The position numbers and the translations under genes were made by a program. This document shows, piece after piece, positions 1 through 10,998 of a stretch of 57,040 nt of DNA. Source of the stretch: Nitratireductor aquibiodomus NL21 = JCM 21793. Lineage in GTDB: Bacteria; Pseudomonadota; Alphaproteobacteria; Rhizobiales; Rhizobiaceae. The stretch's first letter is position 1, and each line of letters starts with the position of its first letter. Below the pieces are notes generated by a model. The model was not told where the DNA came from and did not search any database. It was given only the letters and a program-made list of their open reading frames with translations. The DNA lies in assembly GCF_000615975.1 (NCBI RefSeq), contig NZ_BAMP01000019.1:1-57040 (forward strand), given 5' to 3'.

Positions 1-1
1 C

Positions 2-1531
2 TTCGAGGCGGCCCATGGCGTGGCGGAGCTGCTTCAGGGCAAGGACGCGCCTGCCGAAATCGCCGCCGCACTGTCCGGCATTGCCGGCCTGCCTCTGGAT
101 TTCGCCGCCCATCTGTCCCGCGCGCTTTCCGACGAGCTGCCGCTATTGAAACGCGATGGCGGGTTCATCCGCGCTGGCTACAATGACGAGCTCGATGAAA
201 TGCGCGCGCTGCGCGACCAGTCGCGTCGTGTTATCGCCGAGATGGAGCGGCAGCTTGCCGGAGAGACGGGCATCAAATCGCTCAAGATCCGGCACAACAA
301 CGTGCTGGGCTATTATATCGAGGTCACGGCCAACAATGCCGGCGTGATGAATGGCACGGACGAGGCGAAGGCCCGCTTCATCCACCGCCAGACCATGGCC
401 AACGCCATGCGCTTCACCACAACGGAACTGGCCGAGCTTGAAACGAAGATCGCCAACGCCGCCGACCGCGCCCTGCAGATCGAGCTTGGTGTCTTCGATC
501 AACTGTTGTCCGAAGCCGTGGCCGCCGCCGACCGCATTCGCGCTGCCGCGGATGCGCTAGCGGTGCTCGATGTTTCAGCCGCACTTGCCGAACTGGCGGA
601 AGCGGAAAACTACTGCCGCCCGCAGGTGGATGAGAGTCTCGACTTTCACATCGAAGGCGGGCGGCATCCCGTGGTGGAGCAGGCGTTGCGCAGGCAACTG
701 GCCGAGCCTTTCGTCGCCAATGACTGCGACCTCTCGCCGACGGGCAAGGGGGATGCGGGAGCGATCTGGCTTCTGACCGGCCCGAATATGGGCGGTAAAT
801 CGACCTTCCTGCGCCAGAACGCGCTGATCGCGGTGATGGCGCAGATGGGCTCCTTCGTTCCTGCATCTGTCGCCCGCATCGGCGTGGTGGATCGCCTGTT
901 CAGCCGCGTTGGCGCATCCGACGATCTGGCGCGTGGCCGCTCGACCTTCATGGTAGAGATGGTGGAAACGGCGGCGATCCTCAATCAGGCGGGGCCGCGT
1001 GCGTTGGTGATTCTTGATGAGATCGGCCGCGGCACGGCGACCTTCGATGGCCTGTCCATCGCCTGGGCAGCGGTGGAATATCTCCATGAACAAAACCGCT
1101 GCCGCGCGCTCTTCGCCACGCATTTCCACGAGATGACCGCGCTTTCGGAAAAGCTCGGACGGCTCTCCAATGTCACCATGCGGGTAAAGGAATTCGAGGG
1201 TGACGTGGTGTTCCTGCACGAGGTGGGACGCGGCGCGGCTGATCGTTCCTACGGTGTGCAGGTGGCACGGCTCGCCGGTCTGCCGCATGCGGTGGTGGAG
1301 CGGGCGCGCGCAGTGCTCCAGCAGCTCGAAGAGGGCGAGACCTCCGGCAAGGCCTCGAAACTGATCGACGATCTGCCGCTCTTCTCGGTGGTGGCAAAGC
1401 AGGAAGCGAAAGCGTCGAAGACGCCGGATCGCCTCGGCGAGGAATTGCTGGCGCTCAATCCGGATGATCTGACTCCGCGCGAGGCGCTGGAGGCGCTTTA
1501 TCGGCTGAAGCAGCTTGCGGCGGAGAAATAG
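2..1531 (+). CDS. mutS: DNA mismatch repair protein MutS, 3' part
   Basis: C-terminal part of MutS, which recognises base mismatches and small loops and recruits MutL. The frame is open from base 2, so the N-terminal mismatch-binding and connector domains lie outside the window. Visible are the lever/clamp region ([15 protein letters not shown]), the Walker A motif GPNMGGKST at bases ~779-805, the Walker B region [11 protein letters not shown] near base 1010, and the helix-turn-helix dimer region that follows (ATHFHEM). About 510 residues are present of a family total near 900. The C-terminus is complete and ends in TAG. The next gene converges on it with a 14-base gap. Confidence 0.97.
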   Translation, partial: FEAAHGVAELLQGKDAPAEIAAALSGIAGLPLDFAAHLSRALSDELPLLKRDGGFIRAGYNDELDEMRALRDQSRRVIAEMERQLAGETGIKSLKIRHNNVLGYYIEVTANNAGVMNGTDEAKARFIHRQTMANAMRFTTTELAELETKIANAADRALQIELGVFDQLLSEAVAAADRIRAAADALAVLDVSAALAELAEAENYCRPQVDESLDFHIEGGRHPVVEQALRRQLAEPFVANDCDLSPTGKGDAGAIWLLTGPNMGGKSTFLRQNALIAVMAQMGSFVPASVARIGVVDRLFSRVGASDDLARGRSTFMVEMVETAAILNQAGPRALVILDEIGRGTATFDGLSIAWAAVEYLHEQNRCRALFATHFHEMTALSEKLGRLSNVTMRVKEFEGDVVFLHEVGRGAADRSYGVQVARLAGLPHAVVERARAVLQQLEEGETSGKASKLIDDLPLFSVVAKQEAKASKTPDRLGEELLALNPDDLTPREALEALYRLKQLAAEK

Positions 1532-1545
1532 GCTGCGCTACCAAC

Positions 1546-2505
1546 CTAAAGTACATCGCCCCAGTCGGCCTTGCGGGCGGCCTTGAAGGTGCGGCCTTCG
1601 CGGCGGGTGACGAGGCGTTCGTCCAGCGCGCCGCTGCTGGTGCACAGTTTCAGGCGCACCATGCCGCTGGATGTTTTCGGCGGGGCGAGCACGCGGTCGG
1701 GGCGCTCGTCGGGCTTGTGGCGAGACACCGCCAGATAGCTGAATTTTTCATCCTCCCACGGCACCTCGCCGCCCTTGGCCGTGCGGTGCAGGCGCGAGCG
1801 GGCGACGCGGCGGGAGAAATGACACCAGTCGGGCGCTGTCACCGGGCAGGGCGCGTGGTGCGGGCAGGGGGCGAGAATGTGGCCGCCAAGGGCGATGAGC
1901 CGGTCGCGTGCGGCAAGAATGCGCTGCCATCCGGCGGGCGTTCCTGGCTCCACGATCACCAGCGTGTCGGCGGTCAGCGCCCAGAGGCGGTCGATCAGCG
2001 TTTCGCGTACCGCCGGAGCAAGTTCGTCCAGAACATAGCAGAGCGTCACGAGGTCGGCCGGCGCGATATCGGTGAGACCGTCTTCGACGCTTGCCGCATG
2101 CCACCTGGCTTCCACGGGAAGAGCTTCAGCAAGCCTCGCGCCGGTCTCGCGCATGGTAGCGCTCGTTTCGACCAGCGTTGCGGTATCGAGCTCCGGCCAT
2201 TCCGCGCGAGCAGCCCAGAGCGCGGTGCCCGGGCCGGCGCCCACATCGAGCATGCGCGATGGCGCAAAATCCTCACGCCGTGCTGCGGTCTCCGAAAGAC
2301 ACTGGCGTATGGCGGCGTAGGTGGCGGGCAGGCGGGTTGCCAGATAGGCTTTTGCCGCCAGTGCATCGCCCACGTGGAGGCTTCCGTCACGGGTTTCGGC
2401 GCGGTAGCGCTTCGACAGGCGCCGGGCAGCATCCTGTATCTGGAAAAGCGGCGTGCCTTCCAGAAGTGCGTCGACTGCCTGGCGCAGCGGGGTGGGAAGC
2501 TCCAT
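1546..2505 (-). CDS. Rsm22-family small-subunit ribosomal methyltransferase-like protein
   Basis: 319 residues. A Rossmann-type SAM-binding motif LDVGAGPGTALWAA lies at residues ~86-99, and a conserved cysteine cluster with C214, C220 and C228 (CPHHAPCP then WCHF) follows. That combination is typical of the Rsm22/METTL17 family, which acts in assembly of the small ribosomal subunit and in mitochondrial members carries an Fe-S cluster on such cysteines. Metal binding here is inference from the cysteines. It is convergent with mutS and divergent from glnD, with a 134-base gap to glnD. Confidence 0.85.
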   Translation of the reverse strand: MELPTPLRQAVDALLEGTPLFQIQDAARRLSKRYRAETRDGSLHVGDALAAKAYLATRLPATYAAIRQCLSETAARREDFAPSRMLDVGAGPGTALWAARAEWPELDTATLVETSATMRETGARLAEALPVEARWHAASVEDGLTDIAPADLVTLCYVLDELAPAVRETLIDRLWALTADTLVIVEPGTPAGWQRILAARDRLIALGGHILAPCPHHAPCPVTAPDWCHFSRRVARSRLHRTAKGGEVPWEDEKFSYLAVSRHKPDERPDRVLAPPKTSSGMVRLKLCTSSGALDERLVTRREGRTFKAARKADWGDVL

Positions 2506-2639
2506 TTGAAACCCGGATGCTTGGTGTGCGAAACCGGTGCGACATAACGGCAGGGGGCAAAAGCTGCAACCGTAACTTTTGACAGCCGTTTCGCCGCGCG
2601 CGAAAACACGCTATACAGCGCCGCCAATTCGGAAAGCTC

Positions 2640-5437
2640 ATGGCCAAGGTTCCACTCAAGCTCGACCAGATCATAGACGGCGCGGACCTGCGCGCCGAGC
2701 TCGCAGGTTATGCCGAAAAGTCGAGCGGCTCAGAACTGCGCACAAGCGTGATGAAAGCGCTGAAGGCGCGCATTGCGGAAGGCCGGAAAGCCGCCGAAAC
2801 CATGCTGATGAACGATGGCGGCGGCACGGCCTGCGCGGCCCGCCTCTCGCATCTGATGGATGTGATTATCACTGAGGTGCAGCATTTTGCGGCAACGCAC
2901 ATCTACCCGACACAGAACCCGTCGTCGGCAGAACGCCTGGCGATTGTCGCCGTCGGCGGCTATGGGCGCGGCACGCTGGCGCCCGGATCCGACATCGATC
3001 TCCTTTTTCTCTTGCCCTACAAGCAGACGCCCTGGGGCGAGCAGATCGTGGAATATGTGCTCTACATGCTGTGGGACATGGGCTGAAGGTCGGCCATGCC
3101 ACCCGCAACATCGACGAGTGTATCCGCCAGGCGCGCACCGACATGACGATCCGCACTGCCGTTCTGGAAGCGCGCTTCATCTGCGGCGAAAAACCTCTTT
3201 ACGAAGAGATGGTCGAGCGTTTCGACGAGGAAGTGGTCAAGGATACGGGGGCCGAATACAGCCAGGCCAAGCTTGCCGAGCGCGACCTGCGTCATGCCAA
3301 GGCGGGCGAGAGCCGTTATCTGGTCGAGCCCAATGTGAAGGACGGCAAGGGTGGCCTGCGCGATCTGCACACGCTGTTCTGGATCGGCAAATATTTTTAC
3401 CGCGTGCGCCGCGCGGAAGACCTGGTGGGGCAGGGGGTCTTTACCCGCAAGGAATATCTCCAGTTTCGCAAGGCGGAAGATTTTCTCTGGGCGGTGCGCT
3501 GCCACATGCACTTTCTCACCGGAAAGGCGGAAGAGCGGCTGCATTTCGATATTCAGCGCGATATCGCAGAGCGGCTTGGCTATACGAGCCATCCTGGCCT
3601 GTCGGCGGTCGAGCGCTTCATGAAGCACTACTTCCTCACCGCCAAGGGCGTGGGCGACCTGACACGCATCTTCTGTGCAGCGCTTGAGGAAGAACAGGGC
3701 AAGCACGTGCCCGGCTTCAACCGCTTTTTCATGAATTTCTCGCGCCGCCGCAGAAAACTTGCAGGCACCAGCGATTTCATCGTCGACAATCACCGCATCA
3801 ACGTGGCGGACGAAGGTGTGTTCGAGCGCGACCGGGTGAACCTGTTGCGGCTGTTCTGGTTCGCCGATCGGCACGGTCTCGAATATCACCCCGAGGCGCT
3901 GAAGCTGCTCACCCGTTCGCTCAAGCTGATCGACCGAAATCTGCGCCGTGATAAAGAGGCCAACCGCCTCTTTATGGATGTGCTGACGTCCGACCGCGAT
4001 CCTGCGCTCAACATGCGCCGCATGAACGAGGCCGGCGTTCTGGGCAAGCTCATCCCCGATTTCAACAAGATCGTGGCGATGATGCAGTTCAACATGTACC
4101 ACCACTATACGGTCGACGAGCATCTCATCCGCTGCATCGGCGTCCTGTCCGAGATCGAACATGGCGACGGCGAGAAGCTGCATCCGCTTTCCCATTCGCT
4201 GATGCCGTCTCTAAAGCCGTGGCGCGAAGTGCTCTACACCACGGTTCTTCTGCATGACATCGCCAAGGGGCGGCCGGAAGACCACGAGACGGCGGGTGCG
4301 CGGATCGCCCGCAGGCTGTGTCCGCATATGGGGTTCGATCCCAAGGAAACGGAGATGATCGCCTGGCTGGTCGAGCATCATCTCGACATGTCCATGGTTG
4401 CCCAGACGCGTGATCTGAACGACCGCAAGACGACCCAGGACTTCGCCGACATGGTGCAGTCCGTGGAGCGGCTAAAGCTGCTTCTGGTGCTGACCGTCTG
4501 CGACATTCGCGGCGTCGGGCCCGGCGTGTGGAATGGCTGGAAGGGCCAGCTTCTGCGCACGCTCTATTATGAGACCGAAGTGCTTCTGACCGGTGGCTTC
4601 TCCGAAGCGCCGCGCTCCACCCGTGCGGACGAGGCGCGCCAGCGGCTGGCAGGCGCGCTGGAAGAGCACGGCTGGCCCGAAAAGGACATCGAGGACTATC
4701 TCGATCTGCACTACTCGGCCTATCTGCTGGCCGTCGATCTGGATGACCAGATACGCCATGCGGATTTCATCCGCGATGCCGACAGGCAGGAACGGCCTCT
4801 TGCAACGATGGTGAAGCCGCACACATTCGAGGCGGTGACCGAGATCACGGTGTTCGCGCCGGACCACCCGCGCCTCCTGTCGATCATCGCCGGTGCCTGC
4901 TCGGCAGCCGGCGCGAACATTGTCGACGCGCAGATTTTCACCACCACCCATGGTCGCGCGCTGGATACGATCCTGATCAACCGCGAGTTCGATTTCGATG
5001 CCGATGAGCGCCGACGGGCCGAAAGCGTGCGCAGGCTCATCGAGGATGTCCTCTCGGGCAAATCCTATCTGCCCGACATGATCGAGAAGCGCGCAAAACC
5101 GCGCCGCGGCACCCGCGCCTTCCGCGTCGAGCCGCGCGTTGAGATCGGCAACACGCTGTCGAACCGTTTTTCCGTTGTCGAGGTGAGGGGGCTCGATCGT
5201 CCGGGGCTGCTTTCGGAAGTAACCGAAACGCTGTCCGACCTCTCGCTCGACATTGCCTCGGCACACATCACGACGTTTGGCGAGAAAGTGATCGACACAT
5301 TCTACGTGACCGATCTCACCGGCCAGAAGATCGTCAGCACCGACAGACTGGATGCGATCCGCAAGGCGCTTTTGAAAACGCTGGAAAGCGGCGTGGAGCG
5401 ATCGGTGAGAGGCAAATCGCGGACGGCTGCCGAATGA
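2640..5437 (+). CDS. glnD: Bifunctional uridylyltransferase/uridylyl-removing enzyme GlnD (-1 frameshift at ~3083)
   Basis: GlnD uridylylates and de-uridylylates PII proteins in response to glutamine and so sets nitrogen assimilation. The first 148 residues carry the nucleotidyltransferase motif GGYGRGT..GSDID (residues ~106-120). The frame then hits a TGA at 3084, while the adjacent frame continues seamlessly ([13 protein letters not shown]) through the HD domain ([11 protein letters not shown], bases ~4255-4287) and two C-terminal ACT domains ([13 protein letters not shown] and [14 protein letters not shown]). Adding one C at GGGC|TGAAG restores a 932-residue protein of normal length. Downstream is a repeat-bearing spacer and then murJ. 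I regard the break as a probable sequence error. Confidence 0.93.
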
Positions 5438-5493
5438 GCATGGTGGCGGGGGAGGAAGCCTTGCAGGGCGGCGGCGGGAGCAGCGTTCCGGCG

Positions 5494-5612
5494 TGGACCC
5501 CCGGGACAAGCCCGAGGATGACGACGGGGTTGGTTGGCCGATCACTCGTATATGCAGCGACGCAGGCACTACTGAAGAAGCTCGTCATCCTCGGGCTTGA
5601 CCCGAGGATCCA
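5494..5612. repeat. Head-to-head pair of 31-bp intergenic repeats
   Basis: Bases 5494-5524 and the reverse complement of 5582-5612 match at 28 of 31 positions. The shared core includes CAAGCCCGAGGATGACGA. Each unit has inner CCCGAGG/CCTCGGG symmetry, and the pair could fold into a large stem with a 57-base loop between glnD and murJ. It looks like a REP-type element of the kind scattered in alphaproteobacterial genomes. No coding capacity is supported in the 250-base gap. Confidence 0.75.
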
Positions 5613-5687
5613 TGCCAGCGCATCTCAGCATTGCAATTCTTTGGATTGCAGCCCCCATCCCGCACCCATTTTCAGGTCTTCGCTCCC

Positions 5688-7262
5688 ATGAGTCTCATCG
5701 GAAAATTCGCCAGTGTCGGCAGCGCGACCATGGCAAGCCGCATCCTCGGCTTTGCGCGCGAAGCGCTGATTGCGGCCGCCATTGGCGTTGGCCCGGTTAC
5801 GGACGCCTTCTATGCTGCGTTCCGCTTTCCCAACCTCTTCCGCCGGCTCTTCGCCGAAGGGGCGTTCAACACTGCCTTCATTCCGCTTTTCGCCAAGGAG
5901 ATGGAGGGCGGTGGTGTTGAGGCCGCCCGGCGCTTTGGCGAGGATGTGCTGGCCGTTCTGATGATGGTGCTTCTGGCGCTTTCGGCCGCCGCCATGCTCG
6001 CAATGCCGTTTCTGGTCTCAACCATCATCGCACCGGGCTTTGCCGCTTCGCCGGAGAAGTTCGACCTGACGGTGATCATGACGCGGATCATGTTCCCCTA
6101 TCTGTTCTGCATGTCGCTGGTCGCCATGTTCTCCGGCATTCTGAATGCGATGCGCCACTATTTCCTGGCGGCATTGGTGCCGACGCTTCTCAATGTGATT
6201 TTGATCGGGGTTCTGCTCGTCGCGCTTTTCTGGCAGTTCGACCCGCGCCAGACGGGCATCTGGCTTGCCTGGGGCGTGTTCGCCTCGGGTCTGGCACAGC
6301 TGTTCTTTCTGATACAGGGTGCGCGTCACGCGGGCTACTCCATGCGGGTGCGGCGTCCGCGCCTCACGCCTGGTGTAAAACGCCTGCTTGTGCTCATGGC
6401 GCCGGCGCTTCTGACCGGCGGCATCATGCAGATCAACCTGCTGGTCGGGCAGATCATCGCCTCCACTCAGGGCAACGCCATCGGCCTCCTGAACTTCGCC
6501 GACCGCATCAACCAGCTGCCGCTTGGCGTCATCGGCATTGCCGTGGGCGTGGTGCTTCTGCCGGAGCTTTCCCGCGCCCTGAAGGCTGGCGATCACGCCG
6601 ACGCGCAGCACCTGCAGAACCGCTCCATGGAGTTCGCGCTGGGGCTCACACTGCCGGCCGCCGTAGGGCTCATGGTCATGCCGGCGCCGATCGTCGCTCT
6701 TCTGTATGAGCGTGGTCAGTTTACCGCGCTCGATACGGCTATGACGGCAGCGGCGCTCGCCGCCTTCGCCAGCGGTTTGCCGGCCTATGTGCTGACGAAA
6801 GTGTTCCAGCCGGCGTTCTTCGCGCGCGAAGACATGAGAACGCCGATGTGGTTCTCGCTGGTCACGGTTGTTGTGAACATTGCAGCTAGCCTGCTCTTCT
6901 TCCCCGTCTACGGCCATGTGGCGATCGCCGCGGCAACCTCGCTTTCAGCCTGGGTGAATGTGCTTCTTCTGGCGGTCACCCTTTGGCGGCGCGGCGATTT
7001 CCGACCTTCGTCGCTAACCCTGCGGCGCATCGCTTTCATGCTGCTCGCCAGCGCAGTGATGGGCGTGGTCGTCTGGGGAATGCTGACAGGTCTACCGCAG
7101 TTTGTCGGGCACGACCTTCTGATCGTACGCATTCTCACCGTTGTCGCCATCGTCGTGCTCGCGGCGATTGCCTATTTCGGCGTGGCGCTTGCAACCGGTG
7201 GGATCGACCGGAAGGAGCTTGCCCGTGCCCGGCGACGGGACCGCAAGAACGTCTCCCATTAA
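5688..7262 (+). CDS. murJ: Lipid II flippase MurJ
   Basis: 524 residues and strongly hydrophobic throughout, consistent with the 13-14 transmembrane helices of the MurJ/MviN family of MOP exporters. These move undecaprenyl-linked peptidoglycan precursor across the inner membrane. The N-terminus (GKFASVGSATMASRILGFARE) and the loop PVTDAFYAAFRFPNLFRRLFAEGAF match the family signature. I chose ATG 5688 because the family begins MSLIGKFA here; upstream in-frame codons run back into the repeat spacer. The position after glnD is conserved in Rhizobiales. Confidence 0.95.
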   Translation: MSLIGKFASVGSATMASRILGFAREALIAAAIGVGPVTDAFYAAFRFPNLFRRLFAEGAFNTAFIPLFAKEMEGGGVEAARRFGEDVLAVLMMVLLALSAAAMLAMPFLVSTIIAPGFAASPEKFDLTVIMTRIMFPYLFCMSLVAMFSGILNAMRHYFLAALVPTLLNVILIGVLLVALFWQFDPRQTGIWLAWGVFASGLAQLFFLIQGARHAGYSMRVRRPRLTPGVKRLLVLMAPALLTGGIMQINLLVGQIIASTQGNAIGLLNFADRINQLPLGVIGIAVGVVLLPELSRALKAGDHADAQHLQNRSMEFALGLTLPAAVGLMVMPAPIVALLYERGQFTALDTAMTAAALAAFASGLPAYVLTKVFQPAFFAREDMRTPMWFSLVTVVVNIAASLLFFPVYGHVAIAAATSLSAWVNVLLLAVTLWRRGDFRPSSLTLRRIAFMLLASAVMGVVVWGMLTGLPQFVGHDLLIVRILTVVAIVVLAAIAYFGVALATGGIDRKELARARRRDRKNVSH

Positions 7263-7316
7263 CGGAATGCGAAGGCGGTGCATCTAGCATTGCCTTCATC
7301 ATTCCGGGGGAGAGGC

Positions 7317-8510
7317 ATGCAGCAACGGCTCTACTATATCGATTTTCTGCGTGTCTCCGCGTTCATGCTGCTGATCGCCTATCACGCTTCGGTCGCCTTC
7401 TTCCCGGACATGAAATGGCTGATCGAGGCGCCGGAGGGCAGCGCCACCTTGTCGCTGATCATGAAACACCCACGCGCCTGGCGGCTTGCCCTGCTTTTCT
7501 TCGTGTCAGGCATGGGCACCTGGTTCGTCTATCGACGGTGCGACGATCTCAGCTTTCTGACCGGCCGGTTCATGCGCCTCTTCCCGCCGCTGATCTTCGC
7601 CATGTGCGTCATCATCGTGCCGCAGGTCTGGTATGAACGCATGTATGAGGAGGGTTATCAGGGCTCCTTGCTCACCTTCTGGCTCACGCGCTATTTCACC
7701 GAAGGCAAATATCCCGACGGGAATTTCACCTGGGCGCATATGTGGTTCGTTGCCTATCTGCTGGTGATGACCATCGTCTGCTATCCGGTTTTCCGGCTGA
7801 TCGATCAGCCCTTCATGAAGCCGGTGACCGACTGGTTTCAACGGGTGGCAGGCTCCGGATCGGTCTACCTGCTCTTCCTACTGCCGCTCGTGCTCAATCT
7901 TGTGCTGTCGCCCGTTTTCCCGCGCCAGACCAATGCGCTCTACAATGACGGCGCCTGGTTTGCGGTATGGGCGAGCTGGTTCGGGCTTGGCTTTCTTTTC
8001 GCCAGATACCATCAAGCGCTGATTGGGAATGTCGTGGGTTTACGCTGGCAAAGCGCCGGGTTGGCAGCAGCGCTGACGGCGGCGCTCTACCTCTTCTCAT
8101 GGACCGGAGCCGGCGGTGCTTTCATCGGCGACTATGAAACCATGACGCCGCTCTTCAAGACGCTCCTGATGGCGCTGGCATGGACGATGATCCTGGCGCT
8201 GTGCGGGTTTACGGCGAAGCATCTGAACGCACCGAGTGTTACTGTCTCATGGCTCAACCGCAAGGTCTTTCCACTTTACATCGTGCATCAGACCGTGGTT
8301 CTGGCCGCGCTCTATTATGTTCTGCCGCTCGGACTTGGCGTCTGGACCGAATATGCGTTGGTTCTGACTGCGACGTTTGCCGGCTCGTTCCTGTTCGCCA
8401 TCGCGGTTGAGTGGCTGCCCGGCCGGAGCGGCATTCTGGCGGGGCTCGCACCGCGCGGTCGGCCCTTGCCCGCCGGCGGAGCGGAAACGCAATCGGTGCG
8501 TGGGGCTTGA
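7317..8510 (+). CDS. Acyltransferase-3 family integral membrane protein
   Basis: About 397 residues with roughly ten hydrophobic segments. The N-terminal motif YYIDFLRVSAFMLLIAYHA carries the conserved histidine seen in acyltransferase-3 enzymes (OafA/OpgC type), which O-acylate surface sugars, lipids or glucans. The substrate cannot be told from sequence. ATG 7317 is preceded by the Shine-Dalgarno-like GGGGGAGAGG; an upstream in-frame start at 7278 lacks one. It lies 54 bases after murJ and just before trpS. Confidence 0.8.
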   Translation: MQQRLYYIDFLRVSAFMLLIAYHASVAFFPDMKWLIEAPEGSATLSLIMKHPRAWRLALLFFVSGMGTWFVYRRCDDLSFLTGRFMRLFPPLIFAMCVIIVPQVWYERMYEEGYQGSLLTFWLTRYFTEGKYPDGNFTWAHMWFVAYLLVMTIVCYPVFRLIDQPFMKPVTDWFQRVAGSGSVYLLFLLPLVLNLVLSPVFPRQTNALYNDGAWFAVWASWFGLGFLFARYHQALIGNVVGLRWQSAGLAAALTAALYLFSWTGAGGAFIGDYETMTPLFKTLLMALAWTMILALCGFTAKHLNAPSVTVSWLNRKVFPLYIVHQTVVLAALYYVLPLGLGVWTEYALVLTATFAGSFLFAIAVEWLPGRSGILAGLAPRGRPLPAGGAETQSVRGA

Positions 8511-8582
8511 TTGCCGGTTTCGCGTCGTTCATAAGCCATGGCGCGCGGTTTTCGCGCTTCAAAAGGCATTCAGGAACGATCC

Positions 8583-9649
8583 ATGAGCGAATTCAGGGAG
8601 CTCGTCTTCTCCGGCGTTCAGCCGACGGGCAATCTTCACCTCGGCAATTATCTGGGCGCGCTGCAGAAGTTTGTCGCGCTGCAGGACAGCCATGAGTGCA
8701 TCTATTGTGTCGTCGATCTGCACTCGCTGACCGCGACCATGGCGCATGACGATCTGGCCGACCAGACGCGTTCGATCACCGCCGCCTTCCTGGCGAGCGG
8801 CATCGACCCGAAGAAGAACATCGTCTTCAACCAGAGTCAGGTGCTGCAGCACGCAGAACTCGCATGGATATTCAACTGCGTCGCGCGCATCGGCTGGATG
8901 AACCGCATGACGCAGTTCAAGGACAAGGCCGGCAAGGACCGTGAGAACGCGTCCCTCGGTCTGCTCGCCTATCCGAGCCTGATGGCGGCTGACATTCTCG
9001 TCTACCGCGCCACCCACGTTCCGGTAGGGGACGATCAGAAGCAGCACCTCGAGCTGACGCGCGACATTGCGCAGAAATTCAACAATGACTTCTCCGGGCG
9101 CATTGCCGAGCTTGGCTATGGCGTGGAGATGGAGGTGGGCGAAGAAAAGGTGAACGGCTTCTTCCCGCTCACCGAACCGCTCATCGAAGGCGCGATCACC
9201 CGTGTGATGAGCTGCGTGACGGCTCCAAGAAGATGTCCAAATCGGACCCGTCCGACCTGTCGCGCATCAATCTTACGGACGACGCCGACGCCATCGCCAA
9301 AAAGATCAAGAAGGCAAAGACCGATCCCGAGGCTCTGCCTTCAGAAGTGGACGGCCTGGCCGAGCGGCCCGAGGCGCAGAACCTTGTTGGCATCTATGCC
9401 GCGCTTTCCGGTGCCACCAAGGCGGATGTGCTTGCGGAGTTCGGTGGGCGGCAATTCTCCGAGTTCAAGCCGGCGCTGGCGGAGCTTGCGGTCGAGAAAC
9501 TCTCGCCGATCGCCGGCGAGATGCGCCGCATTCTTGCGGATCCGGCTTATATTGACGGTGTTCTGCGTGAAGGCGCCGGCCGGGCGCGCGAGAAGGCGGA
9601 AGCGACCATGAAGATGGTGCGCGAGATCATCGGGCTCATCGACGGGTGA
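8583..9649 (+). CDS. trpS: Tryptophanyl-tRNA synthetase (-1 frameshift at ~9212)
   Basis: Class I synthetase that charges tRNA-Trp. It begins [23 protein letters not shown], with the HIGH-equivalent GNLHLGNY. The first frame is intact to ATRVMS, then loses frame. The adjacent frame carries the KMSKS loop ([12 protein letters not shown], bases ~9229-9258) and the C-terminal helical domain to TGA 9649. One added C at AGC|TGCGTGAC restores [13 protein letters not shown] and a normal 355-residue enzyme. The enzyme is essential and no second copy is visible here, so a real lesion is unlikely. Confidence 0.93.
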
Positions 9650-9741
9650 GCCCTTTGAACACCCCGTCTTGCCGAAAGCCGTTCGCGATGGCAGATTGCG
9701 CGGAAATGGCGGGTCACTCGCCGGCGAAACAGGACGTGTGA

Positions 9742-10233
9742 ATGGTCTCCAAGCGACTGATCCGCGAGGCGGGACACCGCCGCAAGTTCCTTGCCATCAT
9801 TGATGACACGCCCGAATGCGAGCGGGCCGTTGCCTACGCGGCGCGGCGCGCCCAGTCGACAAATGGCGTTCTGGTGCTTCTTTTCGTGATCGAACCCGGC
9901 GACTTCCAGCACTGGCTGGGGGTCGAGCAGATCATGCGTGAGGAAGCGACGGCAACGGCCAATGCAGCACTCGACACGCATGCCACCAAGGTGCGCGAGA
10001 CAATCGGCATCGAGCCGGAACTCGTGGTGCGCGAAGGCAAGTCCGCCGACGAGATTCACAAGCTGATCGAAGAGGACCAGGACATCGCCATCCTCGTTCT
10101 GGCAGCGGGCAGTTCCAAGGAAGGGCCGGGGCCGCTGGTCTCGTCCATTGCCGGTAAGACGGCCGCTTTTCCCATCCCCGTCACCGTCGTGCCGCAGAAT
10201 CTGAGCGACGAGGAAATCGAAAGCCTGGCATAG
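9742..10233 (+). CDS. Universal stress protein (UspA family)
   Basis: 163 residues of alpha/beta UspA fold. It starts KFLAIIDDTPECERAVAYAARRA and ends with the strand-loop VLAAGSSKEGPGPLVSSIAG followed by PIPVTVVP, which occupies the nucleotide-binding position of the family. Family members respond to stress and some bind ATP; the specific role is unknown. A 92-base gap separates it from trpS, and another 92 bases lead to the Nfu gene in the same direction, so co-transcription is possible. Confidence 0.85.
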   Translation: MVSKRLIREAGHRRKFLAIIDDTPECERAVAYAARRAQSTNGVLVLLFVIEPGDFQHWLGVEQIMREEATATANAALDTHATKVRETIGIEPELVVREGKSADEIHKLIEEDQDIAILVLAAGSSKEGPGPLVSSIAGKTAAFPIPVTVVPQNLSDEEIESLA

Positions 10234-10325
10234 GGGCGCGACGCTCCCCATATGTGCGCTTGAACACCGGAGCGATTCCACCTATTTTAGAATCATTCCA
10301 AGAAACGCCAGATCGGAAAACCACC

Positions 10326-10901
10326 ATGTTCATTCAGACTGAAGCGACCCCCAATCCCGCGACGCTGAAATTCCTGCCTGGCCGGGTGGTTCTGGAAGAA
10401 GGAACGGCCGATTTCCGCGAGGCGGAGTCGGCGGCAGAGACATCGCCGCTGGCCGAGCGGCTGTTTTCGGTCTCCGGCGTGACTGGAGTCTTCTTCGGTT
10501 ATGACTTCATTACCGTCACCAAAGAGGACGGTCCGGACTGGCAGCATCTGAAGCCGGCCATTCTTGGCACCATCATGGAGCACTTCATGTCGGGCCAGCC
10601 GGTCATGGCCAAGGCAGGGCTCGGCGGCCTTCCGGTTTCCGACGAAGGCGAGTTCTACGACGAGGCGGATGAGGAAATTGTTTCGACCATCAAGGAGCTG
10701 CTCGATACGCGTGTACGCCCGGCGGTTGCCCAGGATGGCGGCGACATCACTTTTCGCGGCTACGAGAAGGGCACCGTCTTTCTGCATATGAAAGGTGCCT
10801 GCGCGGGCTGCCCGTCTTCCACGGCCACGTTGAAGCACGGCATCCAGAACCTGCTCCATCATTTCGTTCCGGAAGTTCGGGAAGTCGAACAGGTGCTCTG
10901 A
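10326..10901 (+). CDS. NfuA-type Fe-S cluster scaffold/carrier protein
   Basis: 191 residues. The N-terminal Nfu_N domain begins MFIQTEATPNPATLKFLPG; the C-terminal NifU-like domain (from about residue 115) contains the cluster-binding C159-A-G-C162. Proteins of this form carry 4Fe-4S clusters to target apoproteins and are universal in alphaproteobacteria and mitochondria. The start at 10326 matches the invariant family N-terminus. A strong hairpin terminator follows directly. Confidence 0.92.
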   Translation: MFIQTEATPNPATLKFLPGRVVLEEGTADFREAESAAETSPLAERLFSVSGVTGVFFGYDFITVTKEDGPDWQHLKPAILGTIMEHFMSGQPVMAKAGLGGLPVSDEGEFYDEADEEIVSTIKELLDTRVRPAVAQDGGDITFRGYEKGTVFLHMKGACAGCPSSTATLKHGIQNLLHHFVPEVREVEQVL

Positions 10902-10928
10902 TCGCTCCCGCGTCAGGATCAAGACAAG

Positions 10929-10959
10929 AAAAAACCGGGCTCCAGAGCCCGGTTTTTTT
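10929..10959. terminator. Bidirectional intrinsic terminator between nfu and the L,D-transpeptidase gene
   Basis: Stem ACCGGGCTC / GAGCCCGGT with a short loop, preceded by an A run and followed by seven Ts. The two genes converge on it, so it can stop transcription from both sides. Confidence 0.92.
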
Positions 10960-10998
10960 CAGGGTCGGATCGACTGACCCCGGTCGCTGAGACGGTTT

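Noticed and set aside
5434..5691. Plus-strand open frame over the glnD-murJ spacer
   Set aside because: It is made of the inverted REP-like repeats and overlaps the murJ start; no coding signal.
9205..9250. Programmed ribosomal frameshift in trpS
   Set aside because: No slippery heptamer or following structure, and the same kind of loss occurs in nine other unrelated genes, which fits a sequence error.
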